Origin: Methanocorpusculum sp. MCE
GTDB taxonomy: Archaea > Halobacteriota > Methanomicrobia > Methanomicrobiales > Methanocorpusculaceae
Direction: 5' to 3'
DNA: 15,667 nucleotides
Assembly (NCBI GenBank): GCA_003315675.1
Contig: NIZU01000078.1
Span: forward strand, 1 to 15,667
Shown piece by piece: positions 1 to 5,420 of the stretch. Both the position numbers and the translations under genes were made by a program. Position 1 is the first letter of the stretch. The number at the start of each line of letters is the position of its first letter. The notes beneath the pieces are model-generated. The model worked only from the letters and a program-made list of their open reading frames with translations, had not been told where the DNA came from and did not search any database.

Positions 1-116
1 TGGAGTTCGAGGTCGCGGACCCGTTCCATGAGGTCGGCATAGTCGCGTTCGAGTTCTTCGAGGCGTTTTTCCATGTTTTCCTGGGATGTCATGTATAGGA
101 GATTGGCTACATCCAT
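1..116 (-). CDS. N-terminus of an unidentified coiled-coil protein (partial, runs off left edge)
   Basis: The reverse strand opens with ATG at 116 and stays open for 38 codons to the window edge. The visible protein begins MDVANLLYMTSQ and continues as a charged heptad-like segment (MEKRLEELERDYADLMERV) with Leu/Met/Val at coiled-coil spacing. Seen: a strong archaeal ribosome binding site, GGTGA, six bases before the ATG, so the start is well supported. An A/T-rich TATA-like stretch lies around 173-181, overlapping the end of the neighbouring transposase gene. A coiled-coil N-terminus like this occurs in some transposases (for example IS66 type) and in many unrelated proteins. I do not recognise the family and assign no function. 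Confidence 0.6.
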   Translation of the reverse strand, partial: MDVANLLYMTSQENMEKRLEELERDYADLMERVRDLEL

Positions 117-179
117 ACCCCCTCACCCCCCCCAAAAAAAGAAGAATACCCATTATTCCTTGACGTTTTTTTTTTAAAT

Positions 180-1153
180 TTACACTCTGTTTTGAATCGT
201 TTTCACCTGATAGATATTATAACAAAATGCAGCCAGCATATTTTTCACTCGTACTCTTTGCAGCGTTGTTACCTTTACCAACCCTGCATGAAAAACATTT
301 TTGATCACTACATAGGGTCTCTCGCCCTTTGATCTCTTACTACTTATTCGAAGATTTCTCAGTTTATCTCGTATGCCAATGGGATGCCCTCTCGCTCCCC
401 TTTTCATTGTGGCACTATATCCCTTGCATTTTGCTCCCTGATATCCCCGATCCCGATAGACCACTTCTCCTTTTTCTGAGAGGTCCACCTGACTATCATG
501 AACATTTGCCGTGGTGGTTTCAATGCGTCGAATAAGATCGTGCGTCGTATCCATGATGGTATGAAGTTTATAGCCATAGTGCATTTTGCCGTTCTTGGAC
601 ATGATTTTTCCATCTTTATCCCGTCGTGTTTTTGCCTGATCTCCTCGCGGCGTGTCTTTCTTACAATGACCGGGTTCAGCATACACAAACGTTGCATCCT
701 GAATCATACCTTGTTCAATTTTCAGACCTTTCAGGTCAAGTTGTCTCTGAAACTCCTGCCAGACCAATGTATCAACGCCTGATTCGGACATGCGCTCCCG
801 AAATAACCAGATCGTTGAATTGTCGGGTATTTTGTCAGGACACCCAAGAGTTCGCAAGATCGAATCTTGCTCACCGTTTCGGGCTAACGCCCTCACTTAC
901 CATGCCAAAAAGAAAGACGATCATAAATTTCACGTTCAACGGCGAGATCAGACAGATTATACCAGACTTCCAGAAGCTGAATCTTGAACATAAGTATGAC
1001 ATCGACATTGGGATGACCGCCCTTGCCGGATTTATTTGCATACATGGATTCAAGAAGAGGGCGAAACACATCCCAATCAAGTGTTTTACCAACGTCGGAG
1101 AGACGGTCGCCAAGTTTTTTCATAACGTTCGTGATATGCCTGATTGAGACCAA
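180..1153 (-). pseudogene. IS5-family DDE transposase, interrupted by a palindromic repeat
   Basis: Two reading frames together make one IS5-type transposase. The upstream part (1153-893) carries the N-terminal domain ending in the family motif EREIYDRLSF, then runs into TGA. The downstream part (896-180) carries PDNSTIWLFRERM, the first catalytic Asp in IQDATFVYAEPGH, the second in VVYRDRGYQGAKCKG and the Glu in SKGERPYVVIKNVF, so the DDE triad is present. The two frames differ by one base and meet at a GTGA stop/start overlap. Positions 855-904 hold a palindromic repeat whose removal joins the frames as DRLSFWRTLGCPDKIPD, the expected IS5 sequence. Reinitiation at the GTG could make the C-terminal part, but it would lack the N-terminal DNA-binding region. 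The first codon is uncertain (TTG at 1153 or ATG at 1123). I found no convincing terminal inverted repeats. Family call is secure; inactivity is inferred. Confidence 0.85.
852..904 (-). repeat. Palindromic repeat core copy inserted in the IS5 transposase gene
   Basis: Read on the minus strand, this has hairpin 1 (GGGC-GTTA-GCCC), spacer GAAACGGTGA and hairpin 2 (GCAAGAT-TCG-ATCTTGC). The same order, spacing and spacer consensus (GAARCGGWGA) occur in the copies at 3062-3105 and 2872-2915. The inserted length is best placed at 855-904 (50 nt, with a one-base ambiguity because a C is shared at both edges). Fifty is not a multiple of three, which explains the frame change in the transposase. The element carries stop codons in the host frame. 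Confidence 0.75.
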
Positions 1154-1194
1154 AGCTGCTGAAAGTCCCCATACATACTACTCAACGTACGAAA

Positions 1195-1208
1195 AGAAAG
1201 TACTTTCT
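1195..1208. repeat. 14-bp perfect palindrome
   Basis: AGAAAGTACTTTCT is self-complementary over 14 bp. It lies between the transposase start and the T-tract of the small secreted gene. It could be part of a terminator, a binding site, or an end feature of the IS; nothing in the sequence decides between these. Confidence 0.4.
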
Positions 1209-1212
1209 GTCG

Positions 1213-1219
1213 AAAAAAA
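1213..1219 (-). terminator. T-tract terminator of the small secreted protein gene
   Basis: On the minus strand, seven consecutive T start five bases after the TAA stop at 1225-1227. Short T runs directly after the stop codon are the usual archaeal termination signal. Confidence 0.5.
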
Positions 1220-1224
1220 GGTTG

Positions 1225-1452
1225 TTAGAAATTCTCATATCTTTTGGTCATCGACTTACTCAATGCAGCAACATATTTCTCGAGAACATCTGTAACGTCG
1301 TTGGTGACAATAGTTACAGTTAATGCCTCGTCGATTGTACTGCTTCTTCCATTGTCAGCATATGCAGTTGTGTAGTCTGCTGCAACAGGACTAACACCTA
1401 CAAACACACAGATGAAAAAAACAGCGAGTAAACACACAATATAACGATTCAT
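1225..1452 (-). CDS. Small secreted protein of unknown function (75 aa)
   Basis: The protein starts MNRYIVCLLAVFFICVFVG and has a clear signal peptide: one Arg in the n-region, a hydrophobic core of about 17 residues and an AxA-type site (PVAA-DYTT) near residue 25. The mature part is only about 50 residues, mildly polar, without Cys or recognisable motif. The open frame extends upstream to a TTG at 1476, but ATG at 1452 is preferred because GTGAT sits three bases before it and because the signal peptide then begins at residue 1. It follows the broken DUF4430-like gene by about 60 nt on the same strand, with a T-tract between them, so it may be a separate transcript. It could also be the remnant of a longer surface protein cut short near the IS5 element; the T-tract right after its stop speaks against this. 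Confidence 0.6.
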   Translation of the reverse strand: MNRYIVCLLAVFFICVFVGVSPVAADYTTAYADNGRSSTIDEALTVTIVTNDVTDVLEKYVAALSKSMTKRYENF

Positions 1453-1477
1453 AGTATCACGCAATGTAAAATTCAAT

Positions 1478-1484
1478 TAAAAAA
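1478..1484 (-). terminator. T-tract between DUF4430-like gene and the small secreted gene
   Basis: On the minus strand a run of seven T follows the TAA stop of the upstream secreted-protein gene (stop at 1514-1516) by about 30 nt. It fits an archaeal T-tract terminator; readthrough into the next gene cannot be excluded. Confidence 0.4.
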
Positions 1485-1513
1485 ATGGGATGACATGAAC
1501 TTCACCCTAATTC

Positions 1514-2423
1514 TTACACGATTCTGACGTTCAAAGTCAGAGACTCTGTAACACCATCGGTATAGTAGCCGTTGCTGGAAGTACCGGCGTAATTTCCGCC
1601 ATAGGTGCTTGCACCCATAAAGATTTTGTAAGTGGAGTTTGCGGTGAAAACGGTCTGATCAAGGGAATCAGTTGCAACACCGTCTTTCACAAGAGCGTAG
1701 CCATAGCCGGTTTCCGTCCAGTTATAGGTCGGAACACCGTTAATGTCGGTGAGCCAGGCATAGTAGGTTCCGGGTTTGTAGTAGTCCTCTACCCACGTGT
1801 AGTTGAAATTGTCAATAATTCCCTGTGTTATACTGGTGTTCAGAACATCAAGTGCAGTTGCACCTGTAGACACATTGACAGTTTCAGTGATGTTGTAGGC
1901 AGGGCTTGTAATCTCTACAGAGACGTTTGCACAGTAAACTGCATTTTCTGAGACTGTGGTATAATCCTGAGTACTTGTGTCTGTAACAAAGAAGAACTCA
2001 ACGATACTTTCATTTTCTGCTAAATCATCTACGGTGTTGACATATGACATATACCTCATCAATAAAGGCGAACCACGCTTCATTTGCACCAGCAGTGTAT
2101 CCCTCAATGTCGGTGATGGTGAATGCACCGGTGGCATTGTTGTAGGATGCGTTGTAGGTGAGGGTTGCGTTTGCCAGAGATGTCTCCCGAAGGACACCAA
2201 GGGCTGATGCGGCAGGCATGAAGTCACCTATAGGGTCGGTTGACGGCCATGAGGGAACATCATACGTGAGGGCGAGCATGCCGTCAGTAATCTGAACGCT
2301 GTCGGAACAAATGTTGATTGGGTCCGCGGACACAGCGCCGACGCTTATCGATACAAAGAGGGCCATGACAAGCAGTGCCCCCATAATCTTAAGTATATGT
2401 TTAGACAGATAATTAACTTCCAA
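1514..2423 (-). pseudogene. Secreted DUF4430-like surface protein, broken by a 7-bp duplication
   Basis: Two frames make one exported protein. The N-terminal part has a signal peptide (KHILKIMGALLVMALFVSIS, cleavage near VSA-DP) and a domain ending EAWFAFIDEVYV; the other frame continues VNTVDDLAENESIVEFFFVT and then a second similar domain (TGATALDVLNTSI ... YYKPGTYYAWLTDINGV ... YGYALVKDGV). The pattern of a residue pair such as AWFAF/YGYAL followed by DL-AENESIVEFFF resembles DUF4430 (transcobalamin-like fold) repeats of archaeal cell-surface proteins. More than ten N-x-S/T sites suit an N-glycosylated exported protein. The frame break lies on a perfect tandem repeat of GACATAT (2039-2052); deleting one copy gives one open frame of about 300 codons. 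The start is uncertain: TTG at 2423, CTG at 2408 and ATG at 2384 are candidates, none with a strong ribosome binding site. Domain naming is from memory of the family. Confidence 0.75.
2039..2052. repeat. 7-bp perfect tandem duplication causing a frameshift
   Basis: GACATAT occurs twice head to tail. Loss of one copy fuses the two halves of the secreted protein gene as FIDEVYVNTVDDLAENES, a sequence in register with the domain on both sides. Confidence 0.85.
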
Positions 2424-2451
2424 TTTCTTTTTTAGTGAAAGGTTTTTGGTG

Positions 2452-2474
2452 ACCGGATGTTCTAAGCATCCGGT
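2452..2474 (-). promoter_or_regulatory. Hairpin in the 5' leader of the DUF4430-like gene
   Basis: ACCGGATG (2452-2459) and CATCCGGT (2467-2474) form a perfect 8-bp stem with a 7-nt loop. It lies about 30-90 nt before the possible starts of the secreted-protein gene and downstream of a TATA-like box, so it would be in the untranslated leader. Its role (attenuation, stability, protein site) is unknown. Confidence 0.4.
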
Positions 2475-2600
2475 GTTCTTTTGGCTGTTCTTTACCATCG
2501 TTACGGTTTTTGCATAACATGAAGGAAGCAGAATTTGTCCGCGCAAAGACCGAGGATATGGCCGACTGCGGAGTCGTTATTCTAGTATTGTCTCTCGCAA

Positions 2601-2608
2601 TATATAAA
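2601..2608 (-). promoter_or_regulatory. TATA box candidate for the DUF4430-like gene
   Basis: TTTATATA on the minus strand is a close match to the archaeal TATA box. Transcription would begin near 2575, giving a leader of about 150-190 nt that includes the hairpin at 2452-2474. Confidence 0.4.
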
Positions 2609-2639
2609 GTACATTGTTTATAAAACAAATTAAATTGTT

Positions 2640-2844
2640 TTAAGGGCGTGCAACTAATTGGGGGGGAGAGGTACTATCCGTATTATCCGCGTTGGAAATT
2701 ATTCCACCCGCAGCCAATAATACACATCCCCGCTTAAAAACACGATATTCCAGAGGAGAGGAGGAGTTAGTTCAGATGGGACTTACGCGGTGTTAGTGCC
2801 GATCCAATTCGGGAAGGTTACGGCTGGATGTGGGAACATGAGAG
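2640..2844. other. Intergenic stretch with no recognised gene
   Basis: No open frame with a plausible start and ribosome binding site is visible on either strand. The stretch has a G7 run near 2660 and a purine-rich block (about 2753-2768). GTGCCGATCC at 2796-2805 recurs at 3108-3117 beside the large inverted repeat. Confidence 0.5.
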
Positions 2845-2845
2845 A

Positions 2846-2954
2846 AAAAACCAACCGCTAATCGACGCGAACCGCAAATCAGAGATTTACTCTCCGCTTA
2901 GGGTCTTCGACCATCGCTTGAATCCACCCTTCGAGCGAGATGAATCGGATTTGC
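2846..2954 (-). repeat. Palindromic element, left copy (minus orientation)
   Basis: On the minus strand the order is GCAAATCCGATT, GGATTCAAGC, hairpin 1 (GGTC-GAA-GACC), spacer TAAGCGGAGA, hairpin 2 (GTAAATC-TCT-GATTTGC, with one G-T pair), then CGAT-NN-GCGGTTGGTTTTTT. It lacks the extra hairpin seen between the first two blocks of the right copy. Confidence 0.7.
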
Positions 2955-2965
2955 TTACCCCCACT

Positions 2966-2993
2966 CTCGCAATCCAGCTTCGCTGTCTTGCTC
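2966..2993 (-). repeat. Related hairpin with GA/GA internal mismatches
   Basis: Minus strand: GAGCAA then GA, CAGC-GAA-GCTG, GA, TTGCGAG. Stem GCAA/TTGC, a symmetric GA/GA tandem mismatch, and stem CAGC/GCTG with a GAA loop. The GAGCAA...TTGCGAG frame is the same as hairpin 2 of the other copies. Tandem G-A pairs are typical of RNA helices. Confidence 0.55.
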
Positions 2994-3015
2994 ATCACTC
3001 ATCGGGAACGTTCGG

Positions 3016-3131
3016 GCAAATCCGATTATGGGAGCAAGCCAAAGACTTGCGGGATTCAAGCTAGGGTCGAAGACCCGAAGCGGAGAGCAAACCGAAGGTT
3101 TGCGAGTGTGCCGATCCGCGGTTGATTTTAT
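3016..3131 (+). repeat. Palindromic element, right copy (plus orientation)
   Basis: Order: GCAAATCCGATT, a hairpin GCAAG-CCAAAGA-CTTGC (3033-3050), GGATTCAAGC, hairpin 1 (GGGTC-GAA-GACCC), spacer GAAGCGGAGA, hairpin 2 (GCAAACC-GAA-GGTTTGC), then CGAT-NN-GCGGTTGATTTTATT. The core at 3062-3105 matches the copy inserted in the IS5 transposase. Confidence 0.7.
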
Positions 3132-3252
3132 TATGTTTCCACACCAAGGCATACCCTTTCCGAATTGGAAAAAATACCCCCACTCTGCGTAACTACTATT
3201 AAATAACCTAAGAATTTTTGAAAAAATACAAATAATTCAATTTTAATTTCAG

Positions 3253-3257
3253 AAAAA
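3253..3257 (-). terminator. T-tract terminator of tRNA-Thr
   Basis: Two bases beyond the discriminator base on the minus strand comes CTTTTTC, a usual archaeal tRNA termination signal. Confidence 0.6.
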
Positions 3258-3259
3258 GA

Positions 3260-3331
3260 AGCCTCAGGCGAGAGTTGAACTCGCGACCTCGTCCTTACCA
3301 AGGACGCGCTATACCACTAAGCCACTGAGGC
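3260..3331 (-). tRNA. tRNA-Thr (anticodon GGU)
   Basis: The minus strand folds into a full cloverleaf: acceptor GCCTCAG/CTGAGGC (7 bp), D arm GCT...AGC with the GG pair in the loop, anticodon stem CGTCC/GGACG with loop TTGGTAA (anticodon GGT, reading ACC/ACU), variable loop AGGTC, and T stem GCGAG/CTCGC with loop TTCAACT. The discriminator is U, as is usual for archaeal tRNA-Thr. CCA is not encoded and no intron is present. Confidence 0.97.
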
Positions 3332-3369
3332 AACAAAATATTGCGATAACAACATACAACCCGGAATCA

Positions 3370-3376
3370 TTTAAAG
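3370..3376 (-). promoter_or_regulatory. TATA-like box of tRNA-Thr
   Basis: CTTTAAA on the minus strand lies about 40 nt before the first tRNA base, which would allow a start near 3347 and a short 5' leader removed by RNase P. Confidence 0.4.
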
Positions 3377-3446
3377 ATTATGAAACGAGGCTATTATTTT
3401 GAAACTGGAAACGGGGACTGACATCAGACAAAGGGACAAAACGATC

Positions 3447-4673
3447 TCACGCGCACAACAACTTACGTATCGTATTCGCAGCAGCAAAGCCTGTCGAAAA
3501 CGCCGCCTGGAGATTATATCCTCCCGTATCCCCGTCGATATCCATCACCTCTCCTGCAAAAAATACCCCGGGCGCGATCTTCGACTCACAGGTCTTCTTA
3601 TTGATCTCCGCAAGCGAAACACCACCCGCTGTGCACATCGCTGCATTGAAATCGCCGAGACGGGAGATTTTGACCGGAAACGCCGTCAGATTCTCGATCA
3701 AAGAAGCCCGCATCTTCGACGTGAGCTGCCCGCCGGTTGTTCGTTCAGGAATACCGGACACCTCCACCAGAGCGCGGGTAAGACGATCAGGACTGGAAAT
3801 ACCGGACAAAAGATTCTGCACCTGCTTTCCCCCGGACGCCGCGGTCCGTTCTTTCAGAAGAGCATCCGTTTCCCCCGGGGTGAGAGTAGTGAACGCGATT
3901 CTGAGCAGATCTCCTGCACGCATCCATCTCGACGCATCCAGAATCACCGGACCCGAATACCCAAAACAGGTAATCAGCAGATCGCCCTCCCAGGTCATCA
4001 GCTTCTTTCCATCCCGCCAGATACTCACCATCGCCGGAAGAGAAATCCCTGAAAGATCCCTGAGTGGATGGTCATCGACATATACCGGCGTCAAAGACGG
4101 TTCCGGCGAAACGATCGTATGACCCAGAGATTTGGCTAGAGCATATCCGTCGCCCGTCGAACCGGTTCCCGGATACGACATCCCCCCGGTCGCGATCACC
4201 ACATACTTCGCCCGGTATGTCGCGAAGAAACTCTCGACAGCATACCCGCTCGGGTTCGGTATTATCGATTTCACTCCTTCCGAATAATTGATCTCGACGC
4301 CCGCCTCATCACAGGCAACAAGCAAAGCGTCCAACACATCATCCGCACGATGCGAAACAGGAAAGACCTTATCGTTCTCGTTTGTGAACACAGGTACGCC
4401 CCGGTGTTCGAAGAAATCCGTCACGGCACGGTTCGAACATGCCATCAGAGAAGGCTTCACAAAATTTCCATGATCCCCATAGTTTGCCGCGAACGTTTTC
4501 ACATCGCCGGCATGCGTGAGATTACACTGACCGGAACCGGTAAGCAGAAGTTTTCTGCCCGGCAATTTCATCTTTTCCAGGACGAGGACCTTCGCCGGAG
4601 CAAGATGGGCAGCACAAAACAGACCTGCCGGCCCCGTTCCAATCACAATCACATCATACTCGCGCAAACTCAT
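3447..4673 (-). CDS. HI0933/BaiN-family FAD-dependent oxidoreductase
   Basis: A 408-aa flavoprotein of the HI0933-like (YhiN/BaiN) family. Seen: N-terminal dinucleotide-binding motif VIVIGTGPAGLFCAAHLA (residues 8-25), the FAD contact LEKMKLPGRKLLLTGSGQCN (32-51), an internal ATGGMSYPGTGSTGDG segment (about residue 161), and the C-terminal FAD motif GVFFAGEVMDIDGDTGGYNL (about 371-390). Length is normal for the family. Members bind FAD and act as cytoplasmic oxidoreductases; BaiN reduces bile-acid intermediates in gut clostridia, but most members have no known substrate and I assign none here. The start at ATG 4673 fits a TATA box 28-34 nt upstream, suggesting a leaderless or nearly leaderless mRNA. 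The gene stands alone, pointing toward tRNA-Thr. Confidence 0.93.
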   Translation of the reverse strand: MSLREYDVIVIGTGPAGLFCAAHLAPAKVLVLEKMKLPGRKLLLTGSGQCNLTHAGDVKTFAANYGDHGNFVKPSLMACSNRAVTDFFEHRGVPVFTNENDKVFPVSHRADDVLDALLVACDEAGVEINYSEGVKSIIPNPSGYAVESFFATYRAKYVVIATGGMSYPGTGSTGDGYALAKSLGHTIVSPEPSLTPVYVDDHPLRDLSGISLPAMVSIWRDGKKLMTWEGDLLITCFGYSGPVILDASRWMRAGDLLRIAFTTLTPGETDALLKERTAASGGKQVQNLLSGISSPDRLTRALVEVSGIPERTTGGQLTSKMRASLIENLTAFPVKISRLGDFNAAMCTAGGVSLAEINKKTCESKIAPGVFFAGEVMDIDGDTGGYNLQAAFSTGFAAANTIRKLLCA

Positions 4674-4700
4674 TGTATGTACGTACGTCCCAAACCCTTA

Positions 4701-4708
4701 TTATAAAT
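4701..4708. promoter_or_regulatory. TATA box between the flavoprotein gene and the rps15 side
   Basis: On the minus strand, TTTATAA lies 28-34 nt before the flavoprotein ATG, so its mRNA would start within a few bases of the codon. On the plus strand the same bases read TTATAAAT after a CCAAACCC block that resembles a BRE; a transcript would start near 4728-4733, at the first hairpin of the possible small RNA. Confidence 0.5.
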
Positions 4709-4726
4709 CCCCTCCAATAGATACGA

Positions 4727-4790
4727 AGCACTTAGGTGCTGACTGAAGTAAGTCCGACGTGTCTGTCTACTAAGACACTGCCTTTTTGGC
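4727..4790 (+). ncRNA. Possible structured small RNA
   Basis: Four consecutive stem-loops with little between them: AGCAC-TTAG-GTGCT (4727-4740), GACT-GAAGTA-AGTC (4741-4754), GTGTCT-8 nt-AGACAC (4759-4778) and GCC-TTTTT-GGC (4780-4790), the last carrying a T5 run. A TATA-like box lies about 25 nt upstream. No ribosome binding site or open frame is seen. I find no C/D box (RUGAUGA/CUGA pair) or clear H/ACA layout. It might instead be part of a long rps15 leader. Confidence 0.35.
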
Positions 4791-4814
4791 TTTGGGATTA
4801 CGACGAGTCAGCTG

Positions 4815-4824
4815 TAATATAATA
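4815..4824 (+). promoter_or_regulatory. TATA box candidate for the rps15 operon
   Basis: TAATATAATA is the best TATA match before rps15. It places the transcript start near 4848 and gives a leader of about 100 nt. Confidence 0.4.
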
Positions 4825-4854
4825 CATGCTGCTCTTTTCGTGACTTACGACCAT

Positions 4855-4948
4855 ACCTGTCAAATACCAGTATCCGCGAATACGTCGTCAGGTCGGTTCT
4901 CCGCCCGGTACGGAGGGGTGGACAGTCTCTTTCGCGAGGTGATAAATT
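4855..4948 (+). promoter_or_regulatory. Structured 5' leader of rps15 with ribosome binding site
   Basis: The leader can fold: ACCTG (4855-4859) pairs with CAGGT (4889-4893) around an inner GTAT-CCGCGA-ATAC hairpin, and CTCCG (4899-4903) pairs with CGGAG (4911-4915). The ribosome binding site GAGGTGAT ends five bases before the ATG. Ribosomal protein operons are often controlled by their own product through such leaders; for this one it is inference only. Confidence 0.35.
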
Positions 4949-5407
4949 ATGGCACGAATGCATGCTAGAAGAAGAGGAATTGCATCCTCTGTCAGACCAT
5001 ACAGAAAAGAAGTCCCTGCCTGGTCCAACTCCGATGTCAAAGAGATCGAGGGTAAAATCGTCGAGCTGCGCAAAGCAGGTCTTACCTGTGCACAGATCGG
5101 TCTCGTTCTCCGTGACAAACACGGAGTCCCGAACGTAAAACTCGCAACCGGCAAGAGAATCAATGCCATCGTTCGTGAGAACGACCTTGACACCGACATC
5201 CCCGAAGATCTGCGTAACCTTATGCACAAGGCTCTCGGAATGAGAAAACACCTTGCGCAGAACAAGAAAGACCTTCACAACAAACGTCAGCTCCAGCTGA
5301 CCGAAGCAAAGGTCCGCAGACTCGTAAAGTACTATGTTGGTACCAAACGCTTACCGCTCGGCTGGATCTACAAGCCGGAGACTGCAGAGATTCTTCTGTC
5401 CAGATAA
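4949..5407 (+). CDS. rps15: Small ribosomal subunit protein uS15
   Basis: A 152-aa protein of the archaeal/eukaryotic-type uS15 family, longer than bacterial S15 (~89 aa) because of an N-terminal extension. Seen: MARMHARRRGIASSVRPYRK at the start, the PAW and EIEGKIVELRKAGLTCAQIG region, the GVPNVKLATGKRI block, and the C-terminal half RVNVR-like KYYVGTKRLPLGWIYKPETA, which corresponds to the rRNA-binding core. It binds 16S rRNA early in 30S assembly. Start is fixed by the strong GAGGTGAT site. It is the first gene of a tight plus-strand operon; the DHH-family gene follows after 13 nt. Confidence 0.98.
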   Translation: MARMHARRRGIASSVRPYRKEVPAWSNSDVKEIEGKIVELRKAGLTCAQIGLVLRDKHGVPNVKLATGKRINAIVRENDLDTDIPEDLRNLMHKALGMRKHLAQNKKDLHNKRQLQLTEAKVRRLVKYYVGTKRLPLGWIYKPETAEILLSR

Positions 5408-5420
5408 ATCATCATAACCC

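Larger units (their letters stand above)
2845..3131. repeat. ~285-nt imperfect inverted repeat built of palindromic modules
   Basis: Two copies of one ~115-nt repeat face outward from a common centre. Matching arms, from inside out: AATCGGATTTGC at 2943-2954 with its perfect complement at 3016-3027; a 36-nt arm at 2890-2925 that matches the complement of 3052-3087 at 33 of 36 positions; the second hairpins; and CAACCGC (2852-2858) with GCGGTTG (3118-3124), each followed outward by a T-rich run on its own strand. Between the copies are extra hairpins at 2966-2993 and 3031-3052. No credible protein is encoded. Possible natures: a non-autonomous mobile element (MITE- or PATE-like), a REP-like element pair, or two divergent structured RNAs ending in T-runs. 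Confidence 0.75.

Noticed and set aside
893..905. Programmed -1 frameshift in the IS5 transposase
   Set aside because: The downstream frame is closed by TAA at 897-899 just before its GTG, so slippage would have to happen within a few bases, and no slippery heptamer is there. The repeat insertion explains the break better.
120..1220. Terminal inverted repeats of the IS5 element
   Set aside because: I compared both flanks by eye and found only shared A/T runs. The element ends are left undefined.
2828..3064. Open frame of 78 codons on the plus strand
   Set aside because: It runs through the palindromic modules, has no ribosome binding site, and is a by-product of the inverted repeat.
2796..3117. 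GTGCCGATCC occurs at 2796-2805 and 3108-3117, flanking the inverted repeat like a 10-bp target duplication
   Set aside because: The right copy lies inside the repeat: the CGAT-NN-GCGGTTG block beyond 3112 matches the left arm. It therefore cannot mark the outer edge of the element.
3399..4052. 217-codon open frame opposite the flavoprotein gene
   Set aside because: Shadow frame, very rich in Arg/Ser/His, with no recognisable domain or start signal.
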